Positions 1-9,656 of a DNA stretch of 22,500 nt are shown here, one piece after another. The notes under the pieces were generated by a model. That model did no database searches. It saw only the letters and a list, made by a program, of their open reading frames with translations, and was not told where the DNA came from. Position 1 is the first letter of the stretch. Each line of letters begins with the position of its first letter. Both the position numbers and the translations under genes were made by a program. Origin of the DNA: Batrachochytrium dendrobatidis JAM81 (taxonomy: Eukaryota > Chytridiomycota > Chytridiomycetes > Rhizophydiales); the NCBI RefSeq assembly GCF_000203795.2, contig NW_006281103.1:29642-52141 (forward strand). The letters are read 5' to 3'.

Positions 1-305
1 GCTATTTAATTACCGGGTTATCCAACATGCCTGGCTTGTATTGCAATTGTCCCTCATACAATACCAAGTATATACAAGTATTGTCCTCTCACCATATCAA
101 CACAGGCTTGTGTATTGGTTGTGAAATTGACCATTTAGTACGCGATTGTGATGATGCAAATGGTCCACTTTGAACGCAGTATAACTTGATCAATAGCAGT
201 TATTTCCCAGCCATATTTAAACTGATTGTGTATATAGTATATCACCATTGATTGAGCATGCATATGCACGGTTTGCAGACATTTATAATTCGTGTCGAAT
301 GTGTT

Positions 306-820
306 GTATGTGACCATTTGAAACTCGACTAATTGTGGAGTATTTTGACATGTATTTTGACATGTATATTGACTGATGTTTAGTGTCTGTTCATGTGTCA
401 TTGATGCACCATTGATGTGCCATTGATGTGCCATTGATTGAGTATGGTCGCTAAACTAGTCAAACACTCGTCAAAAAACAGGTTGAAATGCAGGTCAAAT
501 ACTCGTCAAACAACAGTCAAATACAAGTCAGAATACTAGTTAAAATGCAGGCCAAACAACTGGTCAATATATGGTTTAAACAATCGTCAAATACTGGTCA
601 GAATAACAGTCTAAATACTAGTTGAAATGCAGGTCAAACAGCCAGTCAATTAAACTATACAATGCATTTGATATTCATACATTACACAGTCAATCGTTAG
701 TGAATATGCCAGTCATCGATATGTATTGTAGTCAAATGAATGTATCGGCCATTGTAACATGAATATATGATGTGTATACAGTCCAAACTACAGTGTAGTA
801 TCGTGTGTTTTGAGTGTGTT
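306..820 (+). repeat. Linker module (515 bp) between TTGAGTGTGTT-type direct repeats
   Basis: This segment is absent from most units and bounded by imperfect copies of TTGAGTGTGTT (295-305 and 810-820). It contains four 11-bp copies of CATTGATGTGC type (399-442), an 11-12-bp minisatellite (about 450-650), and a closing stretch with the motif CAGTCCAAACTACAGTGTA. The closing stretch is also found in the linkers at 6439-6942 and 10311-10480, and in diverged form near 8215. No gene is seen. Confidence 0.75.
450..650 (+). repeat. 11-12-bp minisatellite (GTCAAAYACTC / GTCAGAATRCAG family), copy 1
   Basis: About seventeen short units begin with GTCAAA or GTCAGAAT and end in CTC, ACAG, ACTAG or GCAG, in 11- and 12-bp variants. 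The segment matches 10109-10309 at a constant offset of 9659 with only a few substitutions, so it is part of a larger duplicated block. The mixed 11/12-bp period destroys any continuous reading frame. Confidence 0.9.
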
Positions 821-890
821 CCAGTTGCGTCCAATTCAGTCGGCAGTCGTGATTATAACATGTTTCCAATTTAGTTGACGATATGGCCTG

Positions 891-1718
891 ATGCATGTCC
901 AGTATATAGTATGCATGTATGCTTATGTTCAGTGTCAATCGCATGCATGTAGTGTCACTATTGGTCAAAATATATCCAATCTTGGTATCATGTCAAATAC
1001 TAGTGGTAAGTATAAATTGTATATTTTTTTGTAATTTCATGACAATACATGCATGCATCATACATACCAATGCAATATCCATATACTGTAGCAGTTTCAT
1101 GCAACTAGTGTCAGTATTGGTCAAGATATTCGACATCAAACACGCCAAAACGACACCTTCGGACATGCATTTGATGGTCATGATACACATTGATATATTG
1201 CACCAATGACGACGTAATCATATACACAATACATGACTATATGTGTGCCATACATTGCAGTTGATTTCGACACTGTACGACCACTGTAGACCGAGTTATT
1301 GACACGCCAAACATCGACTATAATATCCAACCTACAAAACGTCAGCTATTCAATTACTGTGTTATCAAACATGCATGGATTGTATTGAAATTACACATGA
1401 TACAATACCAAGTATATACAAGTATTGTCATGTCACCATATCAACACAGGCTTGAGTATTGGTTGTGAAATCGACCATTTAGTACGCGATTGTGATGATG
1501 CAAATGGTCCACTTTGAACGCATATAACTTGGCCAATAGCAGTTATTTCCCAGCCATATTTAAACTGATTGTGTATATGGTATATCACCATTGATTGAGC
1601 ATGCATATGCACGGTTTGCAGACATTTATAATTCGTGTTGAGTGTGTTTCAATTGCATCCAATTCAGTCGGCAGTCGTGATTATGACATGTTTCCAATTT
1701 AGTTGACGATATGGCCTG
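891..1718 (+). repeat. Tandem unit 1, short type (828 bp)
   Basis: The unit start is set arbitrarily at the recurring ATGCATGTCC. Landmarks in order are: near-palindrome AGTATGCATGTATGCT; first internal repeat; GGTAAGTAT; a T tract; CATGCATGCAT; second internal repeat (CATGCAACTAGTGTCA); TTCGGACATGCA; CATTGCAG followed directly by TTGATTTCGAC; GACCGAGTTATT; AACATGCATGGATTG; the GTATATAC palindrome; the GACCATTT stem; and TTTCAATTGCATCC. It lacks the 163-bp module. Open frames on both strands are shared with all other copies and show no coding signature. Confidence 0.92.
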
Positions 1719-2546
1719 ATGCATGTCCAGTATATAGTATGCATGTATACTCATGTTCAGTGTCAATCGCATGCATGTAGTGTCACTAATGGTCAAGATA
1801 TATCCAATCTTGGTATCATGTCAAATACTAGTGGTAAGTATAAATTGTATATTTTTTTGCAATTTCATGACAATACATGCATGCATCGTACATACCAATG
1901 CAATATCCATATACTGTAGCAGTTTCATGCAACTAGTGTCACTATTGGTCAAGATATTCGACATCAAACACGCCAAAACGACACCTTCGGACATGCATTT
2001 GATGGTCATGATACACATTGATATATTGCACCAATGACGACGTAATCATATACACAATACATGACTATATGTGTGCCATACATTGCAGTTGATTTCGACA
2101 TTGTACGACCACTGTAGACCGAGTTATTGACACGTCAAACATCGACTATAATATCCAACCTACAAAACGTCAGCTATTCAATTACTGTGTTATCAAACAT
2201 GCATGGATTGCATTGAAATTGTACATGATACAATACCAAGTATATACAAGTATTGTCATGTCACCATATTGACACAGGCTTGTGTATTGGTTGTGAAATC
2301 GACCATTTAGTACGCGATTGTAATGATGCAAATGATCCACTTTGAACGCATATAACTTGGCCAATACCAGTTATTTCCCAACCATATTTAAACTGGTTGT
2401 GTATATGGTATATCACCATTGATTGAGCATGCATATGCACGGTTTGCAGACATTTATAATTCGTGTTGAGTGTGTTTCAGTTGCATCCAATTCAGTCGGC
2501 AGTCGTGATTATAACATGTTTCCAATTTAGTTGACGATATGGCCTG
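1719..2546 (+). repeat. Tandem unit 2, short type (828 bp)
   Basis: It has the same architecture and length as the preceding unit, with scattered substitutions. It lacks the 163-bp module: CATTGCAG is followed at once by TTGATTTCGAC near 2090. Its stem right arm reads AAATGATC instead of AAATGGTC, which breaks one pair of the conserved inverted repeat. Confidence 0.92.
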
Positions 2547-3536
2547 ATGCATGTCCAGTATATAGTATGCATGTATACTCATGTTCAGTATCAATCGCAT
2601 GCAACTAGTGTCAGTATTGGTCAAAATATATCCAATTTTGGTATCATGTCAAATACTAGTGGTAAGTATAAATTGTATATTTTTTTGCAATTTCATGGCA
2701 ATACATGCATGCATCGTACATACCAATGCAATATCTATATACTGTAGCAGTTTCATGCAACTAGTGTCAGTATTGGTCAAGATATTCGACATCAAACACG
2801 TCAAAACGACACTTTCGGACATGCACTTGATGGCCATGATACACATTGAATATTGCACCAATGACAACGTAATCATATACACAATACATGACTATATGTG
2901 TGCCATACATTGCAGGTCAATTGGTCAAGTTTTGCGACTATAATGCATGTTTTTGATTGCAAATTGACGACTGATTTGGATGATGTTTTGGATATCGTGT
3001 ATAGTTTGACAGTTTGTGCGTTCTATACATGCCAGTATATCAAACATACTGTAGTTTGTCGTCCCGAGTTGATTGCAGTTGTTTTCGACATTGTACGACC
3101 ATTGTAGACCGAGTTATTGACACGCCAAACATCGACTATAATATCCAACCTACAAAACGTCAGCTATTCAATTACTGTGTTATCAAACATGCATGGATTG
3201 CATTGAAATTGTACATGATACAATACCAAGTATATACAAGTATTGTCATGTCACCATATTGACACAGGCTTGTGTATTGGTTGTGAAATTGACCATTTAG
3301 TACGCGATTGTGATGGTGCAAATGATCCACTTTGAACGCATATAACTTGGCCAATACCAGTTATTTCCCAACCATATTTAAACTGGTTGTGTATATGGTA
3401 TATCACCATTGATTGAGCATGCATATGCACGGTTTGCAGACATTTATAATTCGTGTTGAGTGTGTTTCAGTTGCATCCAATTCAGTCGGCAGTCGTGATT
3501 ATAACATGTTTCCAATTTAGTTGACGATATGGCCTG
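2547..3536 (+). repeat. Tandem unit 3, long type (990 bp)
   Basis: This long-type unit carries the 163-bp module at 2916-3078. It is one base shorter than other long units because it has GAATATTG in place of GATATATTG near 2847. Its diagnostic variants (CACTTTCGGAC, GATGGCCATG, GATGATGTTTTGG, GATGGTGCAAATG) recur together only in the unit at 5519, so those two are close relatives although two other units lie between them. Confidence 0.92.
2916..3078 (+). repeat. 163-bp optional module in unit 3
   Basis: The segment is present in long units and missing from short ones. It starts GTCAATTGGTCAAG and ends CGAGTTGATTGCAG. The 7-bp ATTGCAG precedes it (2909-2915) and closes it (3072-3078), so loss of one ATTGCAG plus the module gives exactly the short-unit junction. 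It contains TATAC...GTATA and TATCAAACATACTGTAG, which are the conserved parts of the right-hand decayed copies. Confidence 0.9.
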
Positions 3537-4527
3537 ATGCATGTCCAGTATATAGTATGCATGTATACTCATGTTCAGTATCAATCGCATGCAACTAGTG
3601 TCAGTATTGGTCAAAATATATCCAATTTTGGTATCATGTCAAATACTAGTGGTAAGTATAAATTGTATATTTTTTTGCAATTTCATGACAATACATGCAT
3701 GCATCGTACATACCAATGCAATATCCATATACTGTAGCAGTTTCATGCAACTAGTGTCACTATTGGTCAAGATATTCGACATCAAACACGCCAAAACGAC
3801 ACCTTCGGACATGCATTTGGTGGTCATGATACACATTGATATATTGCACCAATGACAACGTAATCATATACACAATACATGACTATATGTGTGCCATACA
3901 TTGCAGGTCAATTGGTCAAGTTTTGCGACTATAATGCATGTTTTTGATTGCAAATTGACGACTGATTTGGATGGTGTTTTGGATATCGTGTATAGTTTGA
4001 CAGTTTGTGCGTTCTATACATGCCAGTATATCAAACATACTGTAGTTTGTCGTCCCGAGTTGATTGCAGTTGTCACTGACACTGTACGATCACTGTAGAC
4101 CGAGTTATTGACACGCCAAACATCGACTATAATATCCAACCTACAAAACGTCAGCTATTTAATTACTGTGTTATCAAACATGCATGGATTGCATTGAAAT
4201 TGTACATGATACAATACCAAGTATATACAAGTATTGTCATGTCACCATATTGACACAGGCTTGTGTATTGGTTGTGAAATCGACCATTTAGTACGCGATT
4301 GTAATGATGCAAATGATCCACTTTGAACGCATATAACTTGGCCAATACCAGTTATTTCCCAACCATATTTAAACTGGTTGTGTATATGGTATATCACCAT
4401 TGATTGAGCATGCATATGCACGGTTTGCAGACATTTATAATTCGTGTTGAGTGTGTTTCAGTTGCATCCAATTCAGTCGGCAGTCGTGATTATAACATGT
4501 TTCCAATTTAGTTGACGATATGGCCTG
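3537..4527 (+). repeat. Tandem unit 4, long type (991 bp); reference unit
   Basis: This is used as the reference for internal coordinates. Near-palindrome AGTATGCATGTATACT is at 3554-3569, internal repeat copies start at 3588 and 3744 (156 bp apart), and GTAAGTAT is at 3652-3659. A T7 tract is at 3670-3676, CATGCATGCAT at 3694-3704, the 163-bp module at 3907-4069, palindrome GTATATAC at 4221-4228, and stem arms at 4282-4289 and 4311-4318. From roughly 3330 to 4247 it matches the next unit, at an offset of 991, with no difference noticed by eye. That indicates a very recent duplication or conversion. Confidence 0.93.
3907..4069 (+). repeat. 163-bp optional module in unit 4
   Basis: It has the same boundaries as the module in unit 3, with ATTGCAG before and at its end. 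The downstream junction reads TTGTCACTGAC, a variant shared with the units at 4528 and 15525. Confidence 0.9.
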
Positions 4528-5518
4528 ATGCATGTCCAGTATATAGTATGCATGTATACTCATGTTCAGTATCAATCGCATGCAACTAGTGTCAGTATTG
4601 GTCAAAATATATCCAATTTTGGTATCATGTCAAATACTAGTGGTAAGTATAAATTGTATATTTTTTTGCAATTTCATGACAATACATGCATGCATCGTAC
4701 ATACCAATGCAATATCCATATACTGTAGCAGTTTCATGCAACTAGTGTCACTATTGGTCAAGATATTCGACATCAAACACGCCAAAACGACACCTTCGGA
4801 CATGCATTTGGTGGTCATGATACACATTGATATATTGCACCAATGACAACGTAATCATATACACAATACATGACTATATGTGTGCCATACATTGCAGGTC
4901 AATTGGTCAAGTTTTGCGACTATAATGCATGTTTTTGATTGCAAATTGACGACTGATTTGGATGGTGTTTTGGATATCGTGTATAGTTTGACAGTTTGTG
5001 CGTTCTATACATGCCAGTATATCAAACATACTGTAGTTTGTCGTCCCGAGTTGATTGCAGTTGTCACTGACACTGTACGATCACTGTAGACCGAGTTATT
5101 GACACGCCAAACATCGACTATAATATCCAACCTACAAAACGTCAGCTATTTAATTACTGTGTTATCAAACATGCATGGATTGCATTGAAATTGTACATGA
5201 TACAATACCAAGTATATACAAGTATTGTCATGTCACCATATCAACACAGGCTTGAGTATTGGTTGTGAAATTGACCATTTAGTACGCGATTGTGATGATG
5301 CAAATGGTCCACTTTGAACATGTATAACTTGGCCAATAGCAGCTTTGTCCCAGCCATATTTAAACTGATTGTGTATATGGTATATCACCATTGATTGAGC
5401 ATGCATATGCACGGTTTGTAGACATTTATAATTCGTGTTGAGTGTGTTCCAGTTGCATCTAGTTTGACCGGCAGTCGTGATTATAACATGTCTCCAATTT
5501 GATTGGCGATATGGCCTG
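4528..5518 (+). repeat. Tandem unit 5, long type (991 bp)
   Basis: It appears identical to unit 4 until about 5238. There it switches to the variants CATATCAACACAGG and CTTGAGTATTGG, found in other units, and then to a 3' part with CAGCTTTGTCCCAGCC and CATCTAGTTTGACC. The abrupt change from identical to clearly different sequence is what a conversion tract or crossover junction looks like. Confidence 0.92.
4898..5060 (+). repeat. 163-bp optional module in unit 5
   Basis: It is bounded by ATTGCAG (4891-4897 and the module's last seven bases). By eye it is identical to the module at 3907-4069. Confidence 0.9.
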
Positions 5519-5887
5519 ATGCATGTCCAGTATATAGTATGCATGTATACTCATGTTCAGTATCAATCGCATGCAACTAGTGTCACTATTGGTCAAAATA
5601 TATCCAATTTTGGTATCATGTCAAATACTAGTGGTAAGTATAAATTGTATATTTTTTTGTAATTTCATGGCAATACATGCATGCATCGTACATACCAATG
5701 CAATATCTATATACTGTAGCAGTTTCATGCAACTAGTGTCAGTATTGGTCAAGATATTCGACATCAAACACGTCAAAACGACACTTTCGGACATGCACTT
5801 GATGGCCATGATACACATTGAATATTGCACCAATGACAACGTAATCATATACACAATACATGACTATATGTGTGCCATACATTGCAG

Positions 5888-6050
5888 GTCAATTGGTCAA
5901 GTTTTGCGACTATAATGCATGTTTTTGATTGCAAATTGACGACTGATTTGGATGATGTTTTGGATATCGTGTATAGTTTGACAGTTTGTGCGTTCTATAC
6001 ATGCCAGTATATCAAACATACTGTAGTTTGTCGTCCCGAGTTGATTGCAG
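5888..6050 (+). repeat. 163-bp optional module in unit 6
   Basis: The boundaries are the same ATTGCAG direct repeats (5881-5887 and 6044-6050). The downstream junction is TTGTCCTCGAC, a private variant. Confidence 0.9.
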
Positions 6051-6438
6051 TTGTCCTCGACATTGTACGACCATTGTAGACCGAGTTATTGACACGCCAA
6101 ACATCGACTATAATATCCAACCTACAAAACGTCAGCTATTCAATTATTGTGTTATCAAACATGCATGGATTGCATTGAAATTGTACATGATACAATACCA
6201 AGTATATACAAGTATTGTCATGTCACCATATTGACACAGGCTTGTGTATTGGTTGTGAAATTGACCATTTAGTACGCGATTGTGATGGTGCAAATGATCC
6301 ACTTTAAACATGTATAACTTGGCCAATAGCAGTTATTTCCCAACCATATTTAAACTGATTGTGTATATGGTATATCACCATTGATTGAGCATGCATATGC
6401 ACGGTTTGCAGACATTTATAATTCGTGTTGAGTGTGTT

Positions 6439-6942
6439 GTATGTGACCATTTGAAACTCGACTAATTGTGGTGTATTTTGACATGTATTTTGACTGATGT
6501 TTAGCGTCTGTTCATGTGCCATTGATGCACTATTGACATGCCATTGATGTGCCATTGATGTGATGTTGATTGAGTATGGTCGATGTAATACTATACACAT
6601 TATAATCACGCAATAACAGTCAGTATTCATGCATAAAAACATCAAATTCAATCATGAATTGGTTACGTATTTCAACTACTATGACGACATGAGTTTAATG
6701 GCATACTGTTCAGCAATGATATTGATTGTTTGGACATTGTTTCAGACACCCAGTCAAACACGTATGATCACGTTGATATTTGGACTGTATACACATCATA
6801 TATGCATATTGCAGTGAACAATATTGCATACAACTTTATCAATATTGATGCTATCGTATTCATGTATTGACCATTGGAACATGAATATATGATGTGTATA
6901 CAGTCCAAACTACAGTGTAATATCGTGTGTTTTGAGTGTGTT
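6439..6942 (+). repeat. Linker module (504 bp) between TTGAGTGTGTT direct repeats
   Basis: It is inserted between TTGAGTGTGTT at 6428-6438 and TTGAGTGTGTT at 6932-6942. Removal of one copy plus the intervening sequence regenerates the usual TTGAGTGTGTTCCAGTTGC junction. The left part matches 306-450 of the first unit (CCATTGATGTG repeats). The middle lacks the minisatellite and instead resembles the diverged linker around 7830-8000. The right part holds TATCAATATTGATGC and CAGTCCAAACTACAGTG. A 62-codon frame inside has no recognisable motif. Confidence 0.8.
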
Positions 6943-7012
6943 CCAGTTGCGTCTAGTTTGACCTGCAGTCGTGATTATAACATGTTTCCAATTTGATTGA
7001 CGATATGGCCTG

Positions 7013-8326
7013 ATGCATGTCCAGTATATAGTATGCATGTATGCTCATGTTCAGTGTCAATCGCATGCAACTAGTGTCACTATTGGTCAAAATATATCCA
7101 ATTTTGGTATCATGTCAAATACTAGTGGTAAGTATAAATTGTATATTTTTTTGTAATTTCATGACAATACATGCATGCATCGTACATACCAATGCAATAT
7201 ACATATACTGTAGCAGTTTCATGCAACTAGTGTCAGTATTGGTCAAGATATTCGACATCAAACACGTCAAAACGACACCTTCGGACATGCATTTGGTGGT
7301 CATGATACACATTGAATATTGCCCCAATGACGACGTAATCATATACACAATACATGACTGTATGTGTACCATACATTGCAGTTGATTTCGACATTGTATG
7401 ACCACTGTAGACCGAGTTATTGACACGCCAAACATCGACTATAATATTCAACCTACAAAACGTCAGCTATTCAATTATTGTGTTATCAAACATGCATGGA
7501 TTGTATTGAAATTGTACATGATACAATACCAAGTATATACAAGTATTGTCATGTCACCATATCAGCACAGGCTTGAGTATTGGTTGTGAAATCGGCCATT
7601 TAATTTGTAATTGTGACGATGCAAATGGTCCACTTTGAACATGTATAACTTGGCCAATAGCAGTTATTTCCCAACCATATTTAAACTGATTGTGTATATA
7701 GTATGTATGTATGATACTACGTTGTCAAATTGCATTAGTCAATACATTATAAATTAGTGTATTTCATGTTGGACGTTTCAAGACATTTAAAATTCCATCA
7801 ATAGCAGCATGTTCTAACCTTGACAATTAGCGTCTGTTCACAAGCCATTGACAAGCCATCAAGTCGACCAATGCAGTACTATACTAGTTGACATATTCTG
7901 CAAATATCGACAGTATTCGTAGAAAAAAAAACAGAAAACTTGATCTGTTGTAATGTCAACTGACCTGACGACATAGCTTCGGCTGTATATATTTTAGCGC
8001 TGACATGACCCTGATTACCACCATAATTGACCGCTGCATTAATATATCCGCATTCGGACACTCCAAACGTCATACTAACCACTCGTGTCTGATATTATCC
8101 GGACATTCGGACAGGATACCATGTCTGATATTCGGACAATATATCCAACTTTGTCAATATTGATGCTATCGTATTGATATATTGACCATTGTAATATATA
8201 TACATGATATGTATACAGTCCAAACCACAGCGCAATAAGTCGTGTTTTGAGTGTATACCGACGTGTCCAATTCGATCGACAGTCGTGACTATAACATGTT
8301 GTTAGTTTAGTTGACAACATGCCATG
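7013..8326 (+). repeat. Tandem unit 7: standard short body followed by diverged linker (1314 bp)
   Basis: Bases 7013-7697 follow the short-unit consensus (CATTGCAG then TTGATTTCGAC near 7385). The left stem arm reads GGCCATTT with AAATGGTC at 7623-7630, giving a G-T wobble. After GTGTATATAGTATGTATG the sequence leaves the consensus. Confidence 0.85.
7698..8326 (+). repeat. Diverged linker with ATTCGGACA repeats
   Basis: This is weakly similar to the 6439-6942 linker. Shared pieces are TTAGCGTCTGTTCA, GACAGTATTCGTA versus GTCAGTATTCATG, CAATATTGATGCTATCGTAT, and CAGTCCAAACCACAG. It contains three ATTCGGACA copies (8052-8060, 8105-8113, 8130-8138) and two TGTCTGATATT copies (8086-8096, 8122-8132). 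An A9 tract lies near 7923. On the minus strand a 64-codon frame (ATG at 8073 to a stop ending at 7879) is richer in Gly, Ala and Gln than other frames here, but it has no recognisable domain and no conserved copy. Confidence 0.6.
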
Positions 8327-9187
8327 ATGCATGTCCAATATATAGTATGTATATACATACATGTCCAGTATCAATCGCATGCATGTAGTGTCATTATTCA
8401 TCGAGATACACGCATTTCCAGTTTCATGTCAAATATTCGTGCTATGTGCAAGTTGTATTTTTTGCATGTATCGCATGTCAACACATGCATGCATTGTACA
8501 TGCCAATGTCATGTGCATATACTGTAGCAGTTTCATGCAACTAGTGTCACTATTGACGACGATATACGACATCAAACACGCCAAAACGTCATTTTCGGAC
8601 TTTGGTCGGCCCATTCCATGTCAGATATTGACCATAGTGCGTCAGTGACATCATAATTCGATCCGCAACACATAATTACATATATGTGGTGCATACCAAG
8701 TCATTTGGTCGACTTTTGTGGTCATAGTCGATATTAAAGTTTTTAGTTTGCAATTGGTTTGAAACGACGAGCTCTACTTGTTATTTTAATCTAGTATCGT
8801 GTCTATCAGTCAATCAACAATTTATCTTGTATGCAAATGCGTCAAAAATACATGTAGTATATCGTTCTGATTCGATATCAGTTGGCATTGACACTGTACG
8901 ACCACTACTGACCAAGTTATTAACATATTATCGACTAGCTCATACTGTCCCAGCATGTCGTCAAGAAAACCATCATATATTACAGTGTTGTGCCAACAAA
9001 CATGCATGGATTGCATTGAAACTGGACATGATACAATATCAAGTGTATACATGTATTGTCATGGCATCAAACTGGCATGATATCATGTATTGGTTGTGTA
9101 ATAGACCATAATATATGCCAACAAAACGCTCCAAATCAGGCATGATTATAGTCGTAAATATATTATTGTGACTGTGTTGTTGGACAG

Positions 9188-9267
9188 TGACTATCAATGA
9201 CTATCAATAACTACTAGTGACTATCAATAACTGTCAATGACCATCAATAACTATCAATAACTGTAAA
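9188..9267 (+). repeat. 10-bp tandem repeat TGACTATCAA, eight copies
   Basis: Eight consecutive 10-mers with no length variation are present. TGACTATCAA occurs three times, and the others are TAACTACTAG, TAACTGTCAA, TGACCATCAA, TAACTATCAA and TAACTGTAAA. The constant 10-bp period, close to one helical turn, contrasts with the 11-12-bp period of the neighbouring minisatellite. Confidence 0.95.
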
Positions 9268-9656
9268 AACGATCAAGGTTTGTAGCCTGACAGTGTACAA
9301 TCGAGTTTATTAAATCGTGTAATTCTGGTCGTTATTCGACTTTACCCAACACTTGAACACTCGATTGTTGCATACAGTTTGACAGTCGTCATACATGGCC
9401 ATGTGTATGCTGTTGTATAACCAGAGACGCAGTAGTGTTGGCATGTGTTGGTTGAATCGACATACTCGACACACACCAGTCAATGCAGTTTTGTCCGAAT
9501 CCCTATTTTTGTTGGCTGTAGTTTTGCACAAACTTGAAACAGTCATCGTAACAGTGTTACTGTCATTGTCATCAAGCTGTAGTATGTGTAACTGTAGTAT
9601 TGGTTGAGCCACTGACCATGTATTCGAGTATGAACGACTGTAGTTTTTTACAAACA
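9268..9656. other. Unique segment in linker, no supported gene
   Basis: No repeat of this stretch is seen elsewhere in the window. Two overlapping open frames lie on opposite strands (70 codons on plus from 9395; 119 codons on minus, 9669 to 9310). Neither carries a motif, signal peptide or domain I recognise, and the minus-strand frame begins inside the minisatellite border. I see nothing further in it. Confidence 0.6.

Larger units (their letters stand above)
1..890 (+). repeat. Partial tandem unit at left edge, carrying the 515-bp linker module
   Basis: This is the 3' part of a unit of the main array, cut by the window edge. Bases 1-80 are clearly more diverged from the array consensus than the rest. 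From about 57 onward it follows the consensus, including the GTATATAC palindrome block and the GACCATTT...AAATGGTC inverted repeat (129-136 / 158-165). At 295-305 a diverged copy of TTGAGTGTGTT marks the start of an extra segment that runs to the second copy at 810-820. Standard units go straight from one to the other. Only short open frames are present and none resembles a known protein. Confidence 0.85.
5519..7012 (+). repeat. Tandem unit 6, long type plus linker (1494 bp)
   Basis: This is a long unit with the 163-bp module at 5888-6050 and an additional 504-bp linker at 6439-6942. Apart from the linker it is closest to unit 3, sharing its rare variants (CACTTTCGGAC, GATGGCCATG, GAATATTGCACC). 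Its length equals 990 + 504. The 5' body shows no visible break. Confidence 0.92.

Noticed and set aside
2916..3078. Mobile element insertion for the 163-bp module
   Set aside because: There are no terminal inverted repeats and no coding capacity, and older diverged copies contain the module. Loss between direct repeats explains the pattern better than insertion with target duplication.
3639..3836. A 65-codon minus-strand frame opposite the plus-strand frame in most units
   Set aside because: It is antisense to the same repeat, has no motif, and its conservation is that of the DNA repeat.
3571..3855. A 94-codon plus-strand frame repeated in most units (extended to 120 codons in two)
   Set aside because: Its recurrence is explained by duplication. 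An 8-base instead of 7-base T tract breaks it in the units at 13706 and 17507. In the diverged unit (8361-8648) a frame is open, but most changed codons alter the amino acid. The composition (many Ile, Cys, His, Met) is what AT-rich noncoding repeats give.
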